From the NCBI RefSeq assembly GCF_024793895.1, contig NZ_JANUSB010000007.1, positions 248,001 through 312,000 of the forward strand: 64,000 nt of DNA, given 5' to 3'. Numbering within the stretch: position 1 is the stretch's first letter; each line of letters opens with the position of its first letter. This stretch comes from Serratia sp. AKBS12 (GTDB taxonomy: Bacteria; Pseudomonadota; Gammaproteobacteria; Enterobacterales; Enterobacteriaceae). The position numbers were made by a program, and so were the translations under genes. The notes below the pieces were generated by a model that was not told the DNA's origin, did not search any database, and saw only the letters and a program-made list of their open reading frames with translations. Below are positions 1 to 8,853 of this stretch, piece by piece.

Positions 1-678
1 CGGCACGGTGGTAATGATGCCAGCCGCGACCAGCAGCAGGTTCAGCGACCAGGGATTGGCACCGAGGTGGCTGGTCGCGCTGTCGGCGATAAAGAACAGA
101 TACACCGCCGCGACCGGCAGCAGCCACAAGGTTTCGATCAGCATGCCGGTTTGCGCGTCGATGGCGATTTTCTTGCGCAGCAGGCCATAGAACGCAAAGC
201 TGAACGCCAGCCCCAGTCCGATAATCGGTAACGAGCCAAACTGCCACAGCTGCACCAGCACGCCGGTAAACGCCAGCGCCACCGCTACCCATTGCATACG
301 GCGGAAACGCTCGCCAAGAAACAGCATACCCAGCAGCACGTTGACCAGCGGGTTGATAAAGTAGCCGAGACTGGCTTCCAGCATATGATGGTTATTCACC
401 GCCCAGATATACAACAGCCAGTTGCCGCCGATCAGCACCGCGGTCAGCGCCAGCAACAGCAGCCGTTTGCGGTTTTGGCAGGCGACGCGCACTTTCTTCC
501 AGTTATGGCCGAGCGAAATCAATCCCAGCATAAAGAAGAATGACCAGATCACCCGATGGGTCAGGATCTCGTCGGCCGGCACCTGCTGGATCAGTTTGAA
601 ATACACCGGGGCGATGCCCCAAATAAAATAAGCGGCCAGAGCAAAGAAGATGCCCTGCCGCGTCTGTTGTGCGTCCAT
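1..678 (-). CDS. rarD: RarD, EamA-family transporter (partial, C-terminus beyond left edge)
   Basis: Inner-membrane permease of the drug/metabolite (EamA) superfamily, known in E. coli as the chloramphenicol-sensitivity protein RarD; its substrate is not settled. Reading the minus strand from the ATG at 678 gives MDAQQTRQGIFFALAAYF followed by successive hydrophobic segments, and motifs such as IWGIAPVYFK and HRVIWSFFF that I recognise from RarD. About 226 codons are inside the window; the E. coli protein is near 296 residues, so the last quarter is missing because of the window edge, not because the gene is broken. It lies beside yigI and pldA, as in E. coli. The assignment rests on motif and position. 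Confidence 0.9.
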   Translation of the reverse strand, partial: MDAQQTRQGIFFALAAYFIWGIAPVYFKLIQQVPADEILTHRVIWSFFFMLGLISLGHNWKKVRVACQNRKRLLLLALTAVLIGGNWLLYIWAVNNHHMLEASLGYFINPLVNVLLGMLFLGERFRRMQWVAVALAFTGVLVQLWQFGSLPIIGLGLAFSFAFYGLLRKKIAIDAQTGMLIETLWLLPVAAVYLFFIADSATSHLGANPWSLNLLLVAAGIITTVP

Positions 679-742
679 GACGTTACTCTGATGATAAAAC
701 CGAAGATGCGGTGAGTGTACTGAAGTCACTCACCGGGCACAA

Positions 743-1213
743 TCACCCCACCAGATAAGTGGCGGTAGCGCTGGCGATATGCAGGCCGTCGTGGTTGTGC
801 AGTTCGACGCGGGCCACCGCCACCTTGTTGCCGCTGCGCAATACCGAGGCGGAAGCGACGAAATGCTCGCCGCGGCCAGGGCGCAGATAGTCCACCCGCA
901 GGTCGATGGTACCCATACGCGCCAGACGTGCAGTCAGCTCTTGCTCAATCAGCGGATCCTGGCGCATCAGCACGCTGCCGACGCAGGCCAGGCCGGCAGC
1001 GACGTCAAGTACCGAGGCGATCACCCCGCCATGCAGGATGCGCTGGGCGGCGTTGCCCACCAGTTTGGCCTGATTGGTGAAGGTCAGTTCCACGCAGTCA
1101 TCATCAAAACGTCGCAGTTCCAACCCCAGTTCGCGGTTGAACGGCATGTGGTAAACAAAGATTTCGCCAATCTTCTGGCGGGCGGCTTCTAGGGTAAGAG
1201 GAGTGGTCGACAT
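743..1213 (-). CDS. yigI: YigI, hotdog-fold acyl-CoA thioesterase
   Basis: A 156-residue cytoplasmic protein of the PaaI/YigI hotdog thioesterase family, expected to hydrolyse medium- or long-chain acyl-CoA. The family signature is the [15 protein letters not shown] stretch (about residues 60-75), where the HGG turn precedes the central helix carrying the catalytic acid. The C-terminal half has the alternating hydrophobic strands typical of the fold. The length matches E. coli YigI (155 residues). The start at 1213 follows an AGAAG purine stretch. It is transcribed in the same direction as rarD and away from pldA. Its physiological substrate cannot be read from the sequence. Confidence 0.9.
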   Translation of the reverse strand: MSTTPLTLEAARQKIGEIFVYHMPFNRELGLELRRFDDDCVELTFTNQAKLVGNAAQRILHGGVIASVLDVAAGLACVGSVLMRQDPLIEQELTARLARMGTIDLRVDYLRPGRGEHFVASASVLRSGNKVAVARVELHNHDGLHIASATATYLVG

Positions 1214-1416
1214 GACATTGATTCTTCTCGTTGGTTTGACGGTATAAGCTACTGGTCAGTCCAGGTTAATGATTTGTTGATTTTATGCTTAACCTTTGTT
1301 GCTTTCCAGACTAATCCAATAAAAGCATTCCGCACTGCTGTAAAACGTGCTTTGTGTGTAAAATGGCCTGTTTTTTCTTTCAGGGTTTGTTTTTATTTTG
1401 CTGGAGTGATGAAGTT

Positions 1417-2295
1417 ATGCGCATTCTGTCAGGGGTTATTTTGGCGATGCTGTTGGCGCCGGCGCTGGTGCAGGCCGAAGAAGCCAAAGAACAAGAAATA
1501 CATGATAAACCGGCAGTACGCGGCAGCATTATCGCCAACATGCTGCAATCACACGATAATCCGTTCACGCTGTATCCGTACGACACCAACTATGTGCTGT
1601 ACACCGATACCAGCGATCTCAACAAAGAAGCCATCGAAACCTACAACTGGTCGGATAAAGCGCGCAAGGACGAGGTGAAGTTCCAGCTCAGCCTGGCGTT
1701 CCCGCTGTGGCGCGGCATCGCCGGTGAAAACTCGGTGCTCGGCGCGTCCTATACTCAGCGCTCGTGGTGGCAGTTGTCCAACAGCGGCCAATCTTCGCCG
1801 TTCCGCGAAACCAACTACGAACCGCAGGTGTTTCTTGGTTGGGCGACCGACTACAGCTTCGCCGGCTGGACGCTGCGCGACGTGGAAATCGGTCTGAACC
1901 ACCAGTCCAACGGCCGTTCGGAACCGACCTCACGCAGTTGGAACCGCGCCTATGCGCGCCTGATGGCGCAAAACGGCAACTGGCAGGTGGACGTTAAACC
2001 ATGGCTGCGCTTTTCGGAAAGCGCCAGCAGCGACGATAACCCGGACATCACCAAGTACATGGGCCATTACCGGCTGAAGGTGGGTTATGCCTGGGGTGAC
2101 AGCGTGTTCAGCGTTGACGGCCATTATAACTGGAACAGTGGTTTCGGTGGCGCGGAACTGGGCTGGAGTTACCCGATCACCAAGCACGTGCGCTTCTACA
2201 CCCAGGTGTTTAGCGGTTACGGCGAATCGCTGATCGACTACAACTTCCGGCAGACACGGGTTGGCGTTGGTGTCATGCTTAACGATATTATGTAA
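1417..2295 (+). CDS. pldA: PldA, outer membrane phospholipase A1
   Basis: Outer-membrane phospholipase A (OMPLA), a 12-stranded barrel that hydrolyses phospholipids that have strayed into the outer leaflet; it works as a calcium-dependent dimer. I start at ATG 1417 rather than an in-frame ATG at 1354. It is preceded by GGAG at 1403-1406 and gives a clean 20-residue signal peptide ending VQA. The protein is 292 residues (E. coli 289). The active-site cluster is visible: His162 and Ser164 in NHQSNGRSEPTSRSW and Asn176, at the same precursor positions as in the E. coli enzyme. A short GC hairpin without a T-run follows at 2313-2332, before recQ. Confidence 0.96.
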   Translation: MRILSGVILAMLLAPALVQAEEAKEQEIHDKPAVRGSIIANMLQSHDNPFTLYPYDTNYVLYTDTSDLNKEAIETYNWSDKARKDEVKFQLSLAFPLWRGIAGENSVLGASYTQRSWWQLSNSGQSSPFRETNYEPQVFLGWATDYSFAGWTLRDVEIGLNHQSNGRSEPTSRSWNRAYARLMAQNGNWQVDVKPWLRFSESASSDDNPDITKYMGHYRLKVGYAWGDSVFSVDGHYNWNSGFGGAELGWSYPITKHVRFYTQVFSGYGESLIDYNFRQTRVGVGVMLNDIM

Positions 2296-2353
2296 TCTGG
2301 CAGTCATAAAGGCGGCGCGTTGATGCGCCGCAGCGATAAAAATGGGGAAGTGT

Positions 2354-4186
2354 GTGTCTACCGCAGCAGTGATAAACAGAGAGTTGCTGGCAGAACAGGT
2401 GTTACGTGACACCTTCGGCTATCAGCAATTCCGTCCGGGACAACAAACGATTATCAATGCGGCTATCAACGGGCAGGACTGCCTGGTAGTAATGCCGACC
2501 GGCGGCGGTAAATCGTTATGCTACCAAATCCCGGCGCTGGTGATGGACGGGCTGACGCTGGTGGTTTCCCCGTTGATTTCGTTGATGAAGGATCAGGTCG
2601 ATCAATTACTGGCCTATGGGGTGTCTGCGGCCTGCTATAACTCCACCCAGACGCGCGAGCAACAGCTCGAGGTGATGGCCGGTTGCCGCAGTGGCAATGT
2701 GAAGCTGCTGTATATCGCACCCGAACGGTTGATGATGGACAGCTTCCTCGATCTGCTCGATCATTGCCAACCGGCGCTGCTGGCGGTAGATGAAGCGCAC
2801 TGCATTTCGCAGTGGGGACACGATTTCCGCCCGGAATACCGGGCGCTCGGCCAGTTGAAGCAGCGTTTCCCCTCGATGCCGGTGATTGCCCTGACCGCTA
2901 CCGCCGACGAGGCGACACGTGGCGACATTACCCGCCTGCTGGCACTGCACGATCCGTTGGTGCAGGTCAGCAGCTTCGATCGGCCGAACATCCGCTACAC
3001 GCTGGTGGAAAAGTTCAAACCACTCGACCAGCTCTGGCGCTTTGTACAGGATCAGCGTGGCAAAAGCGGCATTATTTATTGCAACAGCCGCGCCAAGGTG
3101 GAAGACACCACCGCGCGCCTGCAAAGCCGTGGTTTGAGCGTTGCGGCATATCATGCCGGGCTGGACAACGAGCGCCGCGCCCAGGTACAGGAGGCGTTCC
3201 AGCGTGACGATTTGCAGGTGGTGGTGGCCACCGTCGCCTTTGGCATGGGTATCAACAAGCCCAACGTGCGCTTTGTGGTGCATTTCGACATTCCGCGCAA
3301 CATCGAATCCTATTACCAGGAAACTGGCCGCGCCGGGCGCGACGGCCTGCCGGCGGAAGCCATTCTGTTATACGATCCGGCCGATATGGCCTGGTTGCGT
3401 CGCTGTCTGGAGGAAAAACCGGCCGGCCAGCAACTGGACATTGAACGGCATAAGCTGAACGCAATGAGCGCGTTTGCCGAGGCGCAAACCTGCCGCCGCC
3501 TGGTGTTGCTGAACTACTTTGGCGAAGGCAAGCAGCAGGCCTGCGGTAACTGCGACATTTGTCTCGATCCGCCAAAACGTTACGACGGGCTGGAGGATGC
3601 GCGCAAGGCGCTATCAGCGATTGGCCGCGTTGGACAGCGGTTCGGCATCGGTTACGTGGTCGAAGTACTGCGCGGTTCCAACAACCAGCGCATTCGCGAA
3701 TTCGGCCATGACAAATTGCCGGTGTACGGCATTGGCCGCGATCGCACCACCGAACACTGGACCAGCGTACTGCGCCAACTGATTCATCTGGGCTTCATTA
3801 CGCAAAATATTGCCCTGCATTCGGCGCTACAGCTCACCGAAGCAGCTCGTCCGGTACTGCGCGGTGAAGCGCCGTTGCAACTGGCGGTGCCGCGGATTCA
3901 GAGTCTGAAGCCGCGCAGCGGCGGCGGTCAGAAAACCTACGGCGGCAACTACGATCGCAAACTGTTTGCCAAATTGCGCAAGCTGCGCAAATCTATTGCC
4001 GACGAAGAAAACATTCCGCCCTACGTGGTGTTCAACGACACCACGCTGCTGGAAATGGCTGAACAGATGCCGACCAAGGCCAGCGAACTGCTCAGCGTCA
4101 ACGGTGTGGGGCAACGCAAACTGGAACGCTTTGGTTCGCCGTTTATGGCGATGATCCGCGACCATCTCGATAATGACGACGACTAG
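2354..4186 (+). CDS. recQ: RecQ, ATP-dependent 3'-5' DNA helicase
   Basis: Superfamily 2 helicase of the RecF recombination pathway. In order: Walker A region [12 protein letters not shown], motif Ia [15 protein letters not shown] box [14 protein letters not shown] with the RecQ aromatic-rich loop, SAT-like TATAD, motif [13 protein letters not shown], the zinc-binding cysteines (CRR...CGNCDIC), a winged helix and a C-terminal HRDC domain. An upstream in-frame ATG at 2342 gives 614 residues. I prefer GTG at 2354 (610 residues) because GGGGAAG lies 5-11 bases before it, while ATG 2342 has no clear ribosome site. E. coli RecQ has 609 residues. It sits between pldA and rhtC as in E. coli. Confidence 0.96.
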   Translation: MSTAAVINRELLAEQVLRDTFGYQQFRPGQQTIINAAINGQDCLVVMPTGGGKSLCYQIPALVMDGLTLVVSPLISLMKDQVDQLLAYGVSAACYNSTQTREQQLEVMAGCRSGNVKLLYIAPERLMMDSFLDLLDHCQPALLAVDEAHCISQWGHDFRPEYRALGQLKQRFPSMPVIALTATADEATRGDITRLLALHDPLVQVSSFDRPNIRYTLVEKFKPLDQLWRFVQDQRGKSGIIYCNSRAKVEDTTARLQSRGLSVAAYHAGLDNERRAQVQEAFQRDDLQVVVATVAFGMGINKPNVRFVVHFDIPRNIESYYQETGRAGRDGLPAEAILLYDPADMAWLRRCLEEKPAGQQLDIERHKLNAMSAFAEAQTCRRLVLLNYFGEGKQQACGNCDICLDPPKRYDGLEDARKALSAIGRVGQRFGIGYVVEVLRGSNNQRIREFGHDKLPVYGIGRDRTTEHWTSVLRQLIHLGFITQNIALHSALQLTEAARPVLRGEAPLQLAVPRIQSLKPRSGGGQKTYGGNYDRKLFAKLRKLRKSIADEENIPPYVVFNDTTLLEMAEQMPTKASELLSVNGVGQRKLERFGSPFMAMIRDHLDNDDD

Positions 4187-4198
4187 GAATCACTGAAA

Positions 4199-4825
4199 AT
4201 GCTGATGCTGTTTCTGACGGTGGCGCTGGTGCACCTGATTGCACTGATGAGTCCGGGTCCGGATTTCTTTTTTGTTTCCCAGACTGCGGCTAGCCGCTCC
4301 CGTCGCGAAGCGATGATGGGGGTGCTCGGCATTTCGCTGGGCATCGTGGTATGGGCCGGCGTGGCGCTGATGGGTCTGCACCTGATCCTGCAGAAAATGG
4401 CCTGGCTGCATCAGGTAATCATGGTCGGCGGCGGGATTTACCTGTGCTGGATGGGGTGGCAGCTGCTGCGCTCCGCCCGCGCGCAAAACGCCGGGCCAAC
4501 GGCCAGCGGCGAGGTACAGGTCGCGTTGCCAAAACCCGGCCGCAGCTTTATTCGTGGCCTGCTGACCAACCTGTCGAACCCGAAGGCGGTGATTTACTTC
4601 GGCAGCGTGTTCTCGCTGTTTGTCGGCGACGACGTTGGCGCTGGCGCGCGCTGGGGACTGTTCCTGCTGATTGTGGCTGAAACCTTTATCTGGTTCAGTC
4701 TGGTAGCGGTGGTGTTTGCATTGCCGGCGATGCGCCGTGGCTATCAGCGACTGGCAAAATGGATCGACGGGCTGGCGGGGGTGTTGTTCACCGGATTTGG
4801 CTTGCACCTGATCTTTACCCGCTAG
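4199..4825 (+). CDS. rhtC: RhtC, threonine exporter (LysE/RhtB family)
   Basis: Inner-membrane exporter of the LysE/RhtB superfamily; E. coli RhtC exports threonine driven by the proton gradient. The 208-residue protein has five to six hydrophobic segments and begins with a helix ending in the family motif SPGPDFFFV (about residues 19-27). Another conserved region is GLLTNLSNPKAVIYFGSVF in the middle. The ATG follows AGGA by nine bases and lies 12 bases after the recQ stop, so cotranscription with recQ is plausible. The convergent neighbour rhtB is a paralogue. The order recQ-rhtC-rhtB-pldB is that of E. coli. Confidence 0.94.
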   Translation: MLMLFLTVALVHLIALMSPGPDFFFVSQTAASRSRREAMMGVLGISLGIVVWAGVALMGLHLILQKMAWLHQVIMVGGGIYLCWMGWQLLRSARAQNAGPTASGEVQVALPKPGRSFIRGLLTNLSNPKAVIYFGSVFSLFVGDDVGAGARWGLFLLIVAETFIWFSLVAVVFALPAMRRGYQRLAKWIDGLAGVLFTGFGLHLIFTR

Positions 4826-4889
4826 GTCGTGTTACCGGGCGGGATGTGCGGGCGTTAGAACCGCTGTCACCCGCCTGTCCGTCACCTTC

Positions 4890-5510
4890 TCAGGCCTTTC
4901 TGGCGGTCGCCAGCAGTCCCGCCACCAGAATGAACAGCGAGCCAAAGATGCGGTTGAGCAGCTGCATCTGGCGTGGCGTCTTCAGCCAGCGGGCGATACG
5001 CGTGGCCAGCGTGGCATAGCCGATCATCACCAGGATATCCACCACCACGGTGGTGACGCCGAGTACCAGGTACTGCTCGGCCTGCGGCTGATTGGGCAGA
5101 ATAAATTGCGGGAACAGCGCGGCCAGAAACACGATGCTCTTCGGGTTGGTCAGGTTGACCAGCACCGCGCGGCTGAACAAACGACGACGCGGCATGCTGC
5201 CTGCCAGCGTATGCAGATCCAGCGCCCCGGCGGCGCGCCATTGTTGGATGCCGAGCCATACCAGATAGGCGGCACCAAGCCATTTCAGCATTTCGAACGC
5301 CAGCAGCGACTGTGAAATCAGCGCACCGAGCCCGATGCCGACCAGCACAATGTGGATGCTCAGCCCGAGCTGCAATCCGGCAATGGAAGCCGCTGCGCCG
5401 CGATAGCCGTGACTGATGCCGGTACTCATGGTGTTGATGGCACCCGAACCGGGGGACAAACTGAGGATAATCGTGGTTACCAGATAGGTCAGCCACCAGT
5501 CTACGGTCAT
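4890..5510 (-). CDS. rhtB: RhtB, homoserine/homoserine lactone exporter
   Basis: A LysE/RhtB-family exporter of 206 residues, encoded convergently to rhtC. E. coli RhtB exports homoserine and homoserine lactone. The first helix ends in [15 protein letters not shown], the family motif, and the central [15 protein letters not shown] motif is present; five to six hydrophobic helices are evident. The start at ATG 5510 has GGGAG nine bases before it. A 214-codon frame covering the same strand from 5526 is an out-of-frame shadow. The exact substrate preference is inferred from synteny and family, not from residues. Confidence 0.93.
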   Translation of the reverse strand: MTVDWWLTYLVTTIILSLSPGSGAINTMSTGISHGYRGAAASIAGLQLGLSIHIVLVGIGLGALISQSLLAFEMLKWLGAAYLVWLGIQQWRAAGALDLHTLAGSMPRRRLFSRAVLVNLTNPKSIVFLAALFPQFILPNQPQAEQYLVLGVTTVVVDILVMIGYATLATRIARWLKTPRQMQLLNRIFGSLFILVAGLLATARKA

Positions 5511-5659
5511 TGCGAAACTCCCTCAAAGCGCCGTTTTATGCCACAATACGCCGGTATCGCGTCACTTTTTGTAAGATGCGCATCACAATACGCCAGTATG
5601 ATTTTTTACGCCATAGGCCACAATGCGCTGCGTTTGGCGAGTGAAGGAAACCGCATTTC

Positions 5660-6697
5660 ATGACGTCGTTTATACTCAGCCCTGATGAATGGTTAACGCG
5701 CGAAACGCATTTTGCCGCTTTTGCGACCGGGCCATTGCTCGATTTCTGGCGGCAGCGTCAGGAGGGGGAGTTCAGCGGCGTCGGCGGGGTGCCGATTCGC
5801 TTTGTGCGTTTCAGTGCTTCGCACCATCGGCGGGTGGTGGTGATCAGCCCCGGGCGCATTGAAAGCTACGTTAAATATCCGGAAGTCGCCTACGATCTAT
5901 TCCACTGCGGTTACGATGTGATGATCCTCGACCACCGTGGCCAGGGGCGGTCCGGCCGTTTACTGGCGGATCCCCACCGTGGTCATGTGGTAAACTTTGC
6001 CGATTACGTTGAGGATTTCAGCCGTTTTTACCAGCAGGAAGTGGTACCGCTCGGCTATCGACAGCGGGTTGCGTTGGCGCATTCCATGGGCGGCGCGATA
6101 CTGGCGCAGTTTTTGGCCCGCCAGCCGCAGGCGTTTGACGCCGCCGCGCTGTGCGCACCGATGTTCGGTATTATACTGCCGATGCCGGTCTGGATGGCGA
6201 GCCGCATCCTCAACTGGGCAGAAAAACACCCCAGCGTCCGTGATTATTATGCGATCGGTACCGGCCAATGGCGGCCATTGCCATATGTGGTCAACATGCT
6301 GACCCACAGTCGCGAGCGCTATCGGCGTGCGGTACGCTATTATGCAGATTATCCTGAGCTGCAGTTGGGCGGTCCGACCTACCACTGGGTGCGGGAAAGC
6401 ATGCTGGCCGGGCAACGGGCGATTGCCGGCGCAGCGCAGATCGCCACGCCACTCTTATTATTGCAAGCCAGTGAGGATCGGGTGGTCGACAACCGTTCCC
6501 ATCGGGCTTTTTGTCAGGCATTGTCAGACGCGGGGCACCCTTGCGAAGGGGGAAAACCGCGGGTTATCAACGGTGCTCGCCATGAGATCCTGTTTGAGCG
6601 GGACGCGATGCGCGCCGAAGCACTGAACGCAATCCTGCGCTTCTTTGCTCAACACTTAGGTGGTAACCCTACCGCCGACAACTCCATCAGAGGTTAG
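5660..6697 (+). CDS. pldB: PldB, lysophospholipase L2
   Basis: An alpha/beta hydrolase of 345 residues that cleaves the remaining acyl chain from lysophospholipids, acting at the inner membrane. The nucleophile elbow is HSMGG (about residue 140), followed by a candidate acid in ASEDRVVDN and the histidine in NGARHEIL. The cap region between them is typical for this family. The length is close to E. coli PldB (340). The gene lies 11 bases before yigL, so the two probably share a transcript. With pldA in the same window, both main steps of phospholipid recycling are covered. Confidence 0.94.
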   Translation: MTSFILSPDEWLTRETHFAAFATGPLLDFWRQRQEGEFSGVGGVPIRFVRFSASHHRRVVVISPGRIESYVKYPEVAYDLFHCGYDVMILDHRGQGRSGRLLADPHRGHVVNFADYVEDFSRFYQQEVVPLGYRQRVALAHSMGGAILAQFLARQPQAFDAAALCAPMFGIILPMPVWMASRILNWAEKHPSVRDYYAIGTGQWRPLPYVVNMLTHSRERYRRAVRYYADYPELQLGGPTYHWVRESMLAGQRAIAGAAQIATPLLLLQASEDRVVDNRSHRAFCQALSDAGHPCEGGKPRVINGARHEILFERDAMRAEALNAILRFFAQHLGGNPTADNSIRG

Positions 6698-6708
6698 AAC
6701 ATAACGCT

Positions 6709-7509
6709 ATGTATCACGTCGTCGCTTCCGATTTGGATGGCACGCTGCTATCCCCCGACCATACGCTGTCGCCTTACGCCAAAGAGACCCTGAAGCTGCT
6801 GACCCAGCGCGGCGTTCACTTTGTTTTCGCCACCGGCCGCCATCACATCGACGTTTCGCAGATCCGCGACAACCTTGAGATCAGCGCATTTATGATCACC
6901 TCCAACGGCGCGCGAGTGCATAACACCGCCGGTGAACTGATCTTCAGCCACAATCTGGACGGTGATATTGCGCACGATCTGTATGGCTTGAAGTACAACG
7001 ATCCGGATATCACCACCAACGTTTATCGCAACGACGACTGGTTTATCGACCGCGAGAGCCCGGAACAAAAAGAGTTCTTCCGCGAATCTGTCTTCAAGTA
7101 CCGGCTGTTTGAGCCGGGCCTGCTGGAGACCGATGGGGTGTGCAAGGTGTATTACACCTGTGACGACCATGACAAGCTGCTGACGCTGGAAGATGCCATC
7201 AACGCACGCTGGGGCGACCGGGTCAACGTCAGCTTTTCGTTCCCGACCTGCCTGGAAGTGATGGCCGGCGGTGTGTCTAAGGGGCATGCGCTGGAAGAGG
7301 TGGCGAAGATCATCGGTTATTCGCTGAAGGAGTGCATTGCGTTTGGCGACGGCATGAACGATTTGGAAATGCTGTCGATGGCGGGCAAGGGCTGCATCAT
7401 GCGCGACGCGCACCAGCGCCTGAAAGACAAGCTGCCGCAGTTGGAAGTGATCGGTTCCAATATTGACGACGCGGTGCCGCACTACCTGCGCGAGATGTTC
7501 CTGCGCTAA
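6709..7509 (+). CDS. yigL: YigL, HAD-superfamily sugar/pyridoxal phosphatase
   Basis: A Cof-type HAD phosphatase of 266 residues, cytoplasmic. E. coli YigL dephosphorylates pyridoxal 5'-phosphate and sugar phosphates and has a role in glucose-phosphate stress. Motif I is ASDLDGTLL (both aspartates present at residues 8 and 10), motif II is around MITSNGA, the C2-type cap occupies the middle, and motif IV is AFGDGMNDLEML near residue 215. It starts 11 bases after pldB and ends at a strong intrinsic terminator (7514-7539). The length equals E. coli YigL. Confidence 0.94.
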   Translation: MYHVVASDLDGTLLSPDHTLSPYAKETLKLLTQRGVHFVFATGRHHIDVSQIRDNLEISAFMITSNGARVHNTAGELIFSHNLDGDIAHDLYGLKYNDPDITTNVYRNDDWFIDRESPEQKEFFRESVFKYRLFEPGLLETDGVCKVYYTCDDHDKLLTLEDAINARWGDRVNVSFSFPTCLEVMAGGVSKGHALEEVAKIIGYSLKECIAFGDGMNDLEMLSMAGKGCIMRDAHQRLKDKLPQLEVIGSNIDDAVPHYLREMFLR

Positions 7510-7513
7510 TAGC

Positions 7514-7539
7514 CGGGGCGCCAAAGCGCCCCGTTTTTT
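7514..7539 (+). terminator. Rho-independent terminator after pldB-yigL
   Basis: A perfect 8-bp stem CGGGGCGC / GCGCCCCG with loop CAAA (7514-7533) is followed by six T residues. It sits five bases after the yigL stop and before the convergent glpQ stop. Confidence 0.9.
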
Positions 7540-8617
7540 ATTGGTGCTGCCCCTGTTTTTGCAGGAACTGCACGCCCTTGTCCGGGAAGTCGGTGAAGAC
7601 GCCGTCGACGCCGGCCTGGTTGTAGATCACCTGGTATAACTGATTTACGTCGGTGACGTATTTCGGCAGCGCGTCGGCGCGAATGGTAAACGGATGCACT
7701 GCCATCTTGCTGGCGTGCGCCTCCTTCACCATATCGGTCAGCACGATGTGGCCAGGCTTGGAAAGATCGGCGTTCACCAGCATGTGATAATCTGGCCCGA
7801 TGCCATCGGCGTACTGGGCTATCTGCTTCATCGCGCCCGGCTTGAACATCCGGTCATAATCGTAGTTGACCCAGCTGCCGTCGGCCTTCTGCTCGTAAGT
7901 CTCGTTCCAGTCGGTGTAGGCAATCAGCTGGACCAGCTTCAAATCCATCCCCATCTTCGGTTCCAGCTGGTTCTTGATGCGCTTCAGCTCGTTGGCGTCG
8001 AAGCATTGCAGATACACATTGTCATTCTTGCCGGTGTAACCGTATTGCTTCAATACCGCCAGCACCTTGCTGGAAATGTCCTTGCCTTCCTGACGGTGGA
8101 ACCACGGCGCCTTGATTTCCGGGTAAATGCCGATGTTCTTGCCGGTGGAGTGGTTCAGTCCCTGCACGAATTCAATTTCTTCCTGGAAGGTATGCACGCG
8201 GAAGTCCGACTTGCCCATCGGGAAACGGCCCGGGTAGCTCTGCACCTGCTTGCCGTCCTTGATGTCAAAGCCTTCGCTGAACTTCAGCGACTTGATTTCC
8301 GCCAGCGTAAAGTCGATGGCGTAGTAACGGCCGTCTTTACGTGCGCGATCCGGGAAGCGTTGCGCTACGTCGGTTACCCGATCGAGATAGTGGTCGTGCA
8401 ACACCACCAGCTGGTCATCCTTGGTCATGACCAGATCCTGCTCGAGGAAATCGGCGCCCTGGGCGTAGGCCATGGCTTTCGCCGGCAGGCTGTGCTCCGG
8501 CAGATAGCCGCTGGCGCCCCGGTGGGCGATCACCACCTTGTCGGCCGCCTGGGCGATGCCGCCGATCGACGTCGCTAACATGATCCCTGTCAGCAGGGCT
8601 TTGACATGAGTCCGCAT
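7538..8617 (-). CDS. glpQ: GlpQ, periplasmic glycerophosphodiester phosphodiesterase
   Basis: Hydrolyses glycerophosphodiesters to an alcohol and sn-glycerol 3-phosphate in the periplasm, feeding GlpT. The ATG at 8617 is preferred over 8629 because GGAGAAG precedes it; it gives 359 residues (E. coli 358) with a signal peptide ending IAQAA. The GDPD signature is plain: IAHRGASGYLPEHS near residue 35 with catalytic His and Arg, FLEQDLVMTKDDQLVVLHD with the calcium-binding acids and second catalytic His, then the TIM-barrel body. It is downstream of glpT on the same strand, but 230 bases of hairpin-rich DNA separate them (see 8648-8827). Confidence 0.96.
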   Translation of the reverse strand: MRTHVKALLTGIMLATSIGGIAQAADKVVIAHRGASGYLPEHSLPAKAMAYAQGADFLEQDLVMTKDDQLVVLHDHYLDRVTDVAQRFPDRARKDGRYYAIDFTLAEIKSLKFSEGFDIKDGKQVQSYPGRFPMGKSDFRVHTFQEEIEFVQGLNHSTGKNIGIYPEIKAPWFHRQEGKDISSKVLAVLKQYGYTGKNDNVYLQCFDANELKRIKNQLEPKMGMDLKLVQLIAYTDWNETYEQKADGSWVNYDYDRMFKPGAMKQIAQYADGIGPDYHMLVNADLSKPGHIVLTDMVKEAHASKMAVHPFTIRADALPKYVTDVNQLYQVIYNQAGVDGVFTDFPDKGVQFLQKQGQHQ

Positions 8618-8647
8618 AATCTTCTCCATGAGTGGGCAGGGTAGTAA

Positions 8648-8827
8648 AAAGGCCGCAGAGCGGCCTTTAGGTTGCTGACAAAGCAGGAAAAAGCGTGGTT
8701 TTCCCTGCTTTGTGGTGATCGGCCGGAAATCAATAAATTGATTTCCCTGGTTTTTTATTTATTGACCTCTACTCCTTCATTGCAGGAGTGAGGTTTGTCA
8801 TCAGTCTGAAGGCCGCAGAGCGGCCTT
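8648..8827. repeat. Palindromic MITE-like element between glpT and glpQ
   Basis: Both ends carry the same 19-base hairpin (AAGGCCGC-AGA-GCGGCCTT at 8649-8667 and 8809-8827). The similarity continues as inverted repeats of about 34 bases: the left end reads ...GCGGCCTTTAGGTTGCTGACAAA and the reverse complement of the right end continues ...TTCAGACTGATGACAAA. Three further hairpins lie inside: 8678-8713 (ACAAAGCAGG stem), 8725-8746 (a perfect 9-bp stem, GGAAATCAA / TTGATTTCC) and 8772-8788. About 180 bases, no coding capacity. On the glp transcript strand the last hairpin is followed by TTTTT just before glpQ, so it could terminate or tune glpQ expression. The interpretation as a mobile palindromic element is inference. 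Confidence 0.65.
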
Positions 8828-8853
8828 GGTATAATGCGTTATTTCTGTGACGG

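Noticed and set aside
2606-3283. A 225-codon minus-strand frame inside recQ
   Set aside because: Antisense shadow of a strongly conserved helicase gene.
7694-8578. A 294-codon open frame on the plus strand
   Set aside because: It lies wholly antisense to glpQ, is His/Val/Leu-rich as expected from the complement of GC-rich coding DNA, and has no ribosome site.
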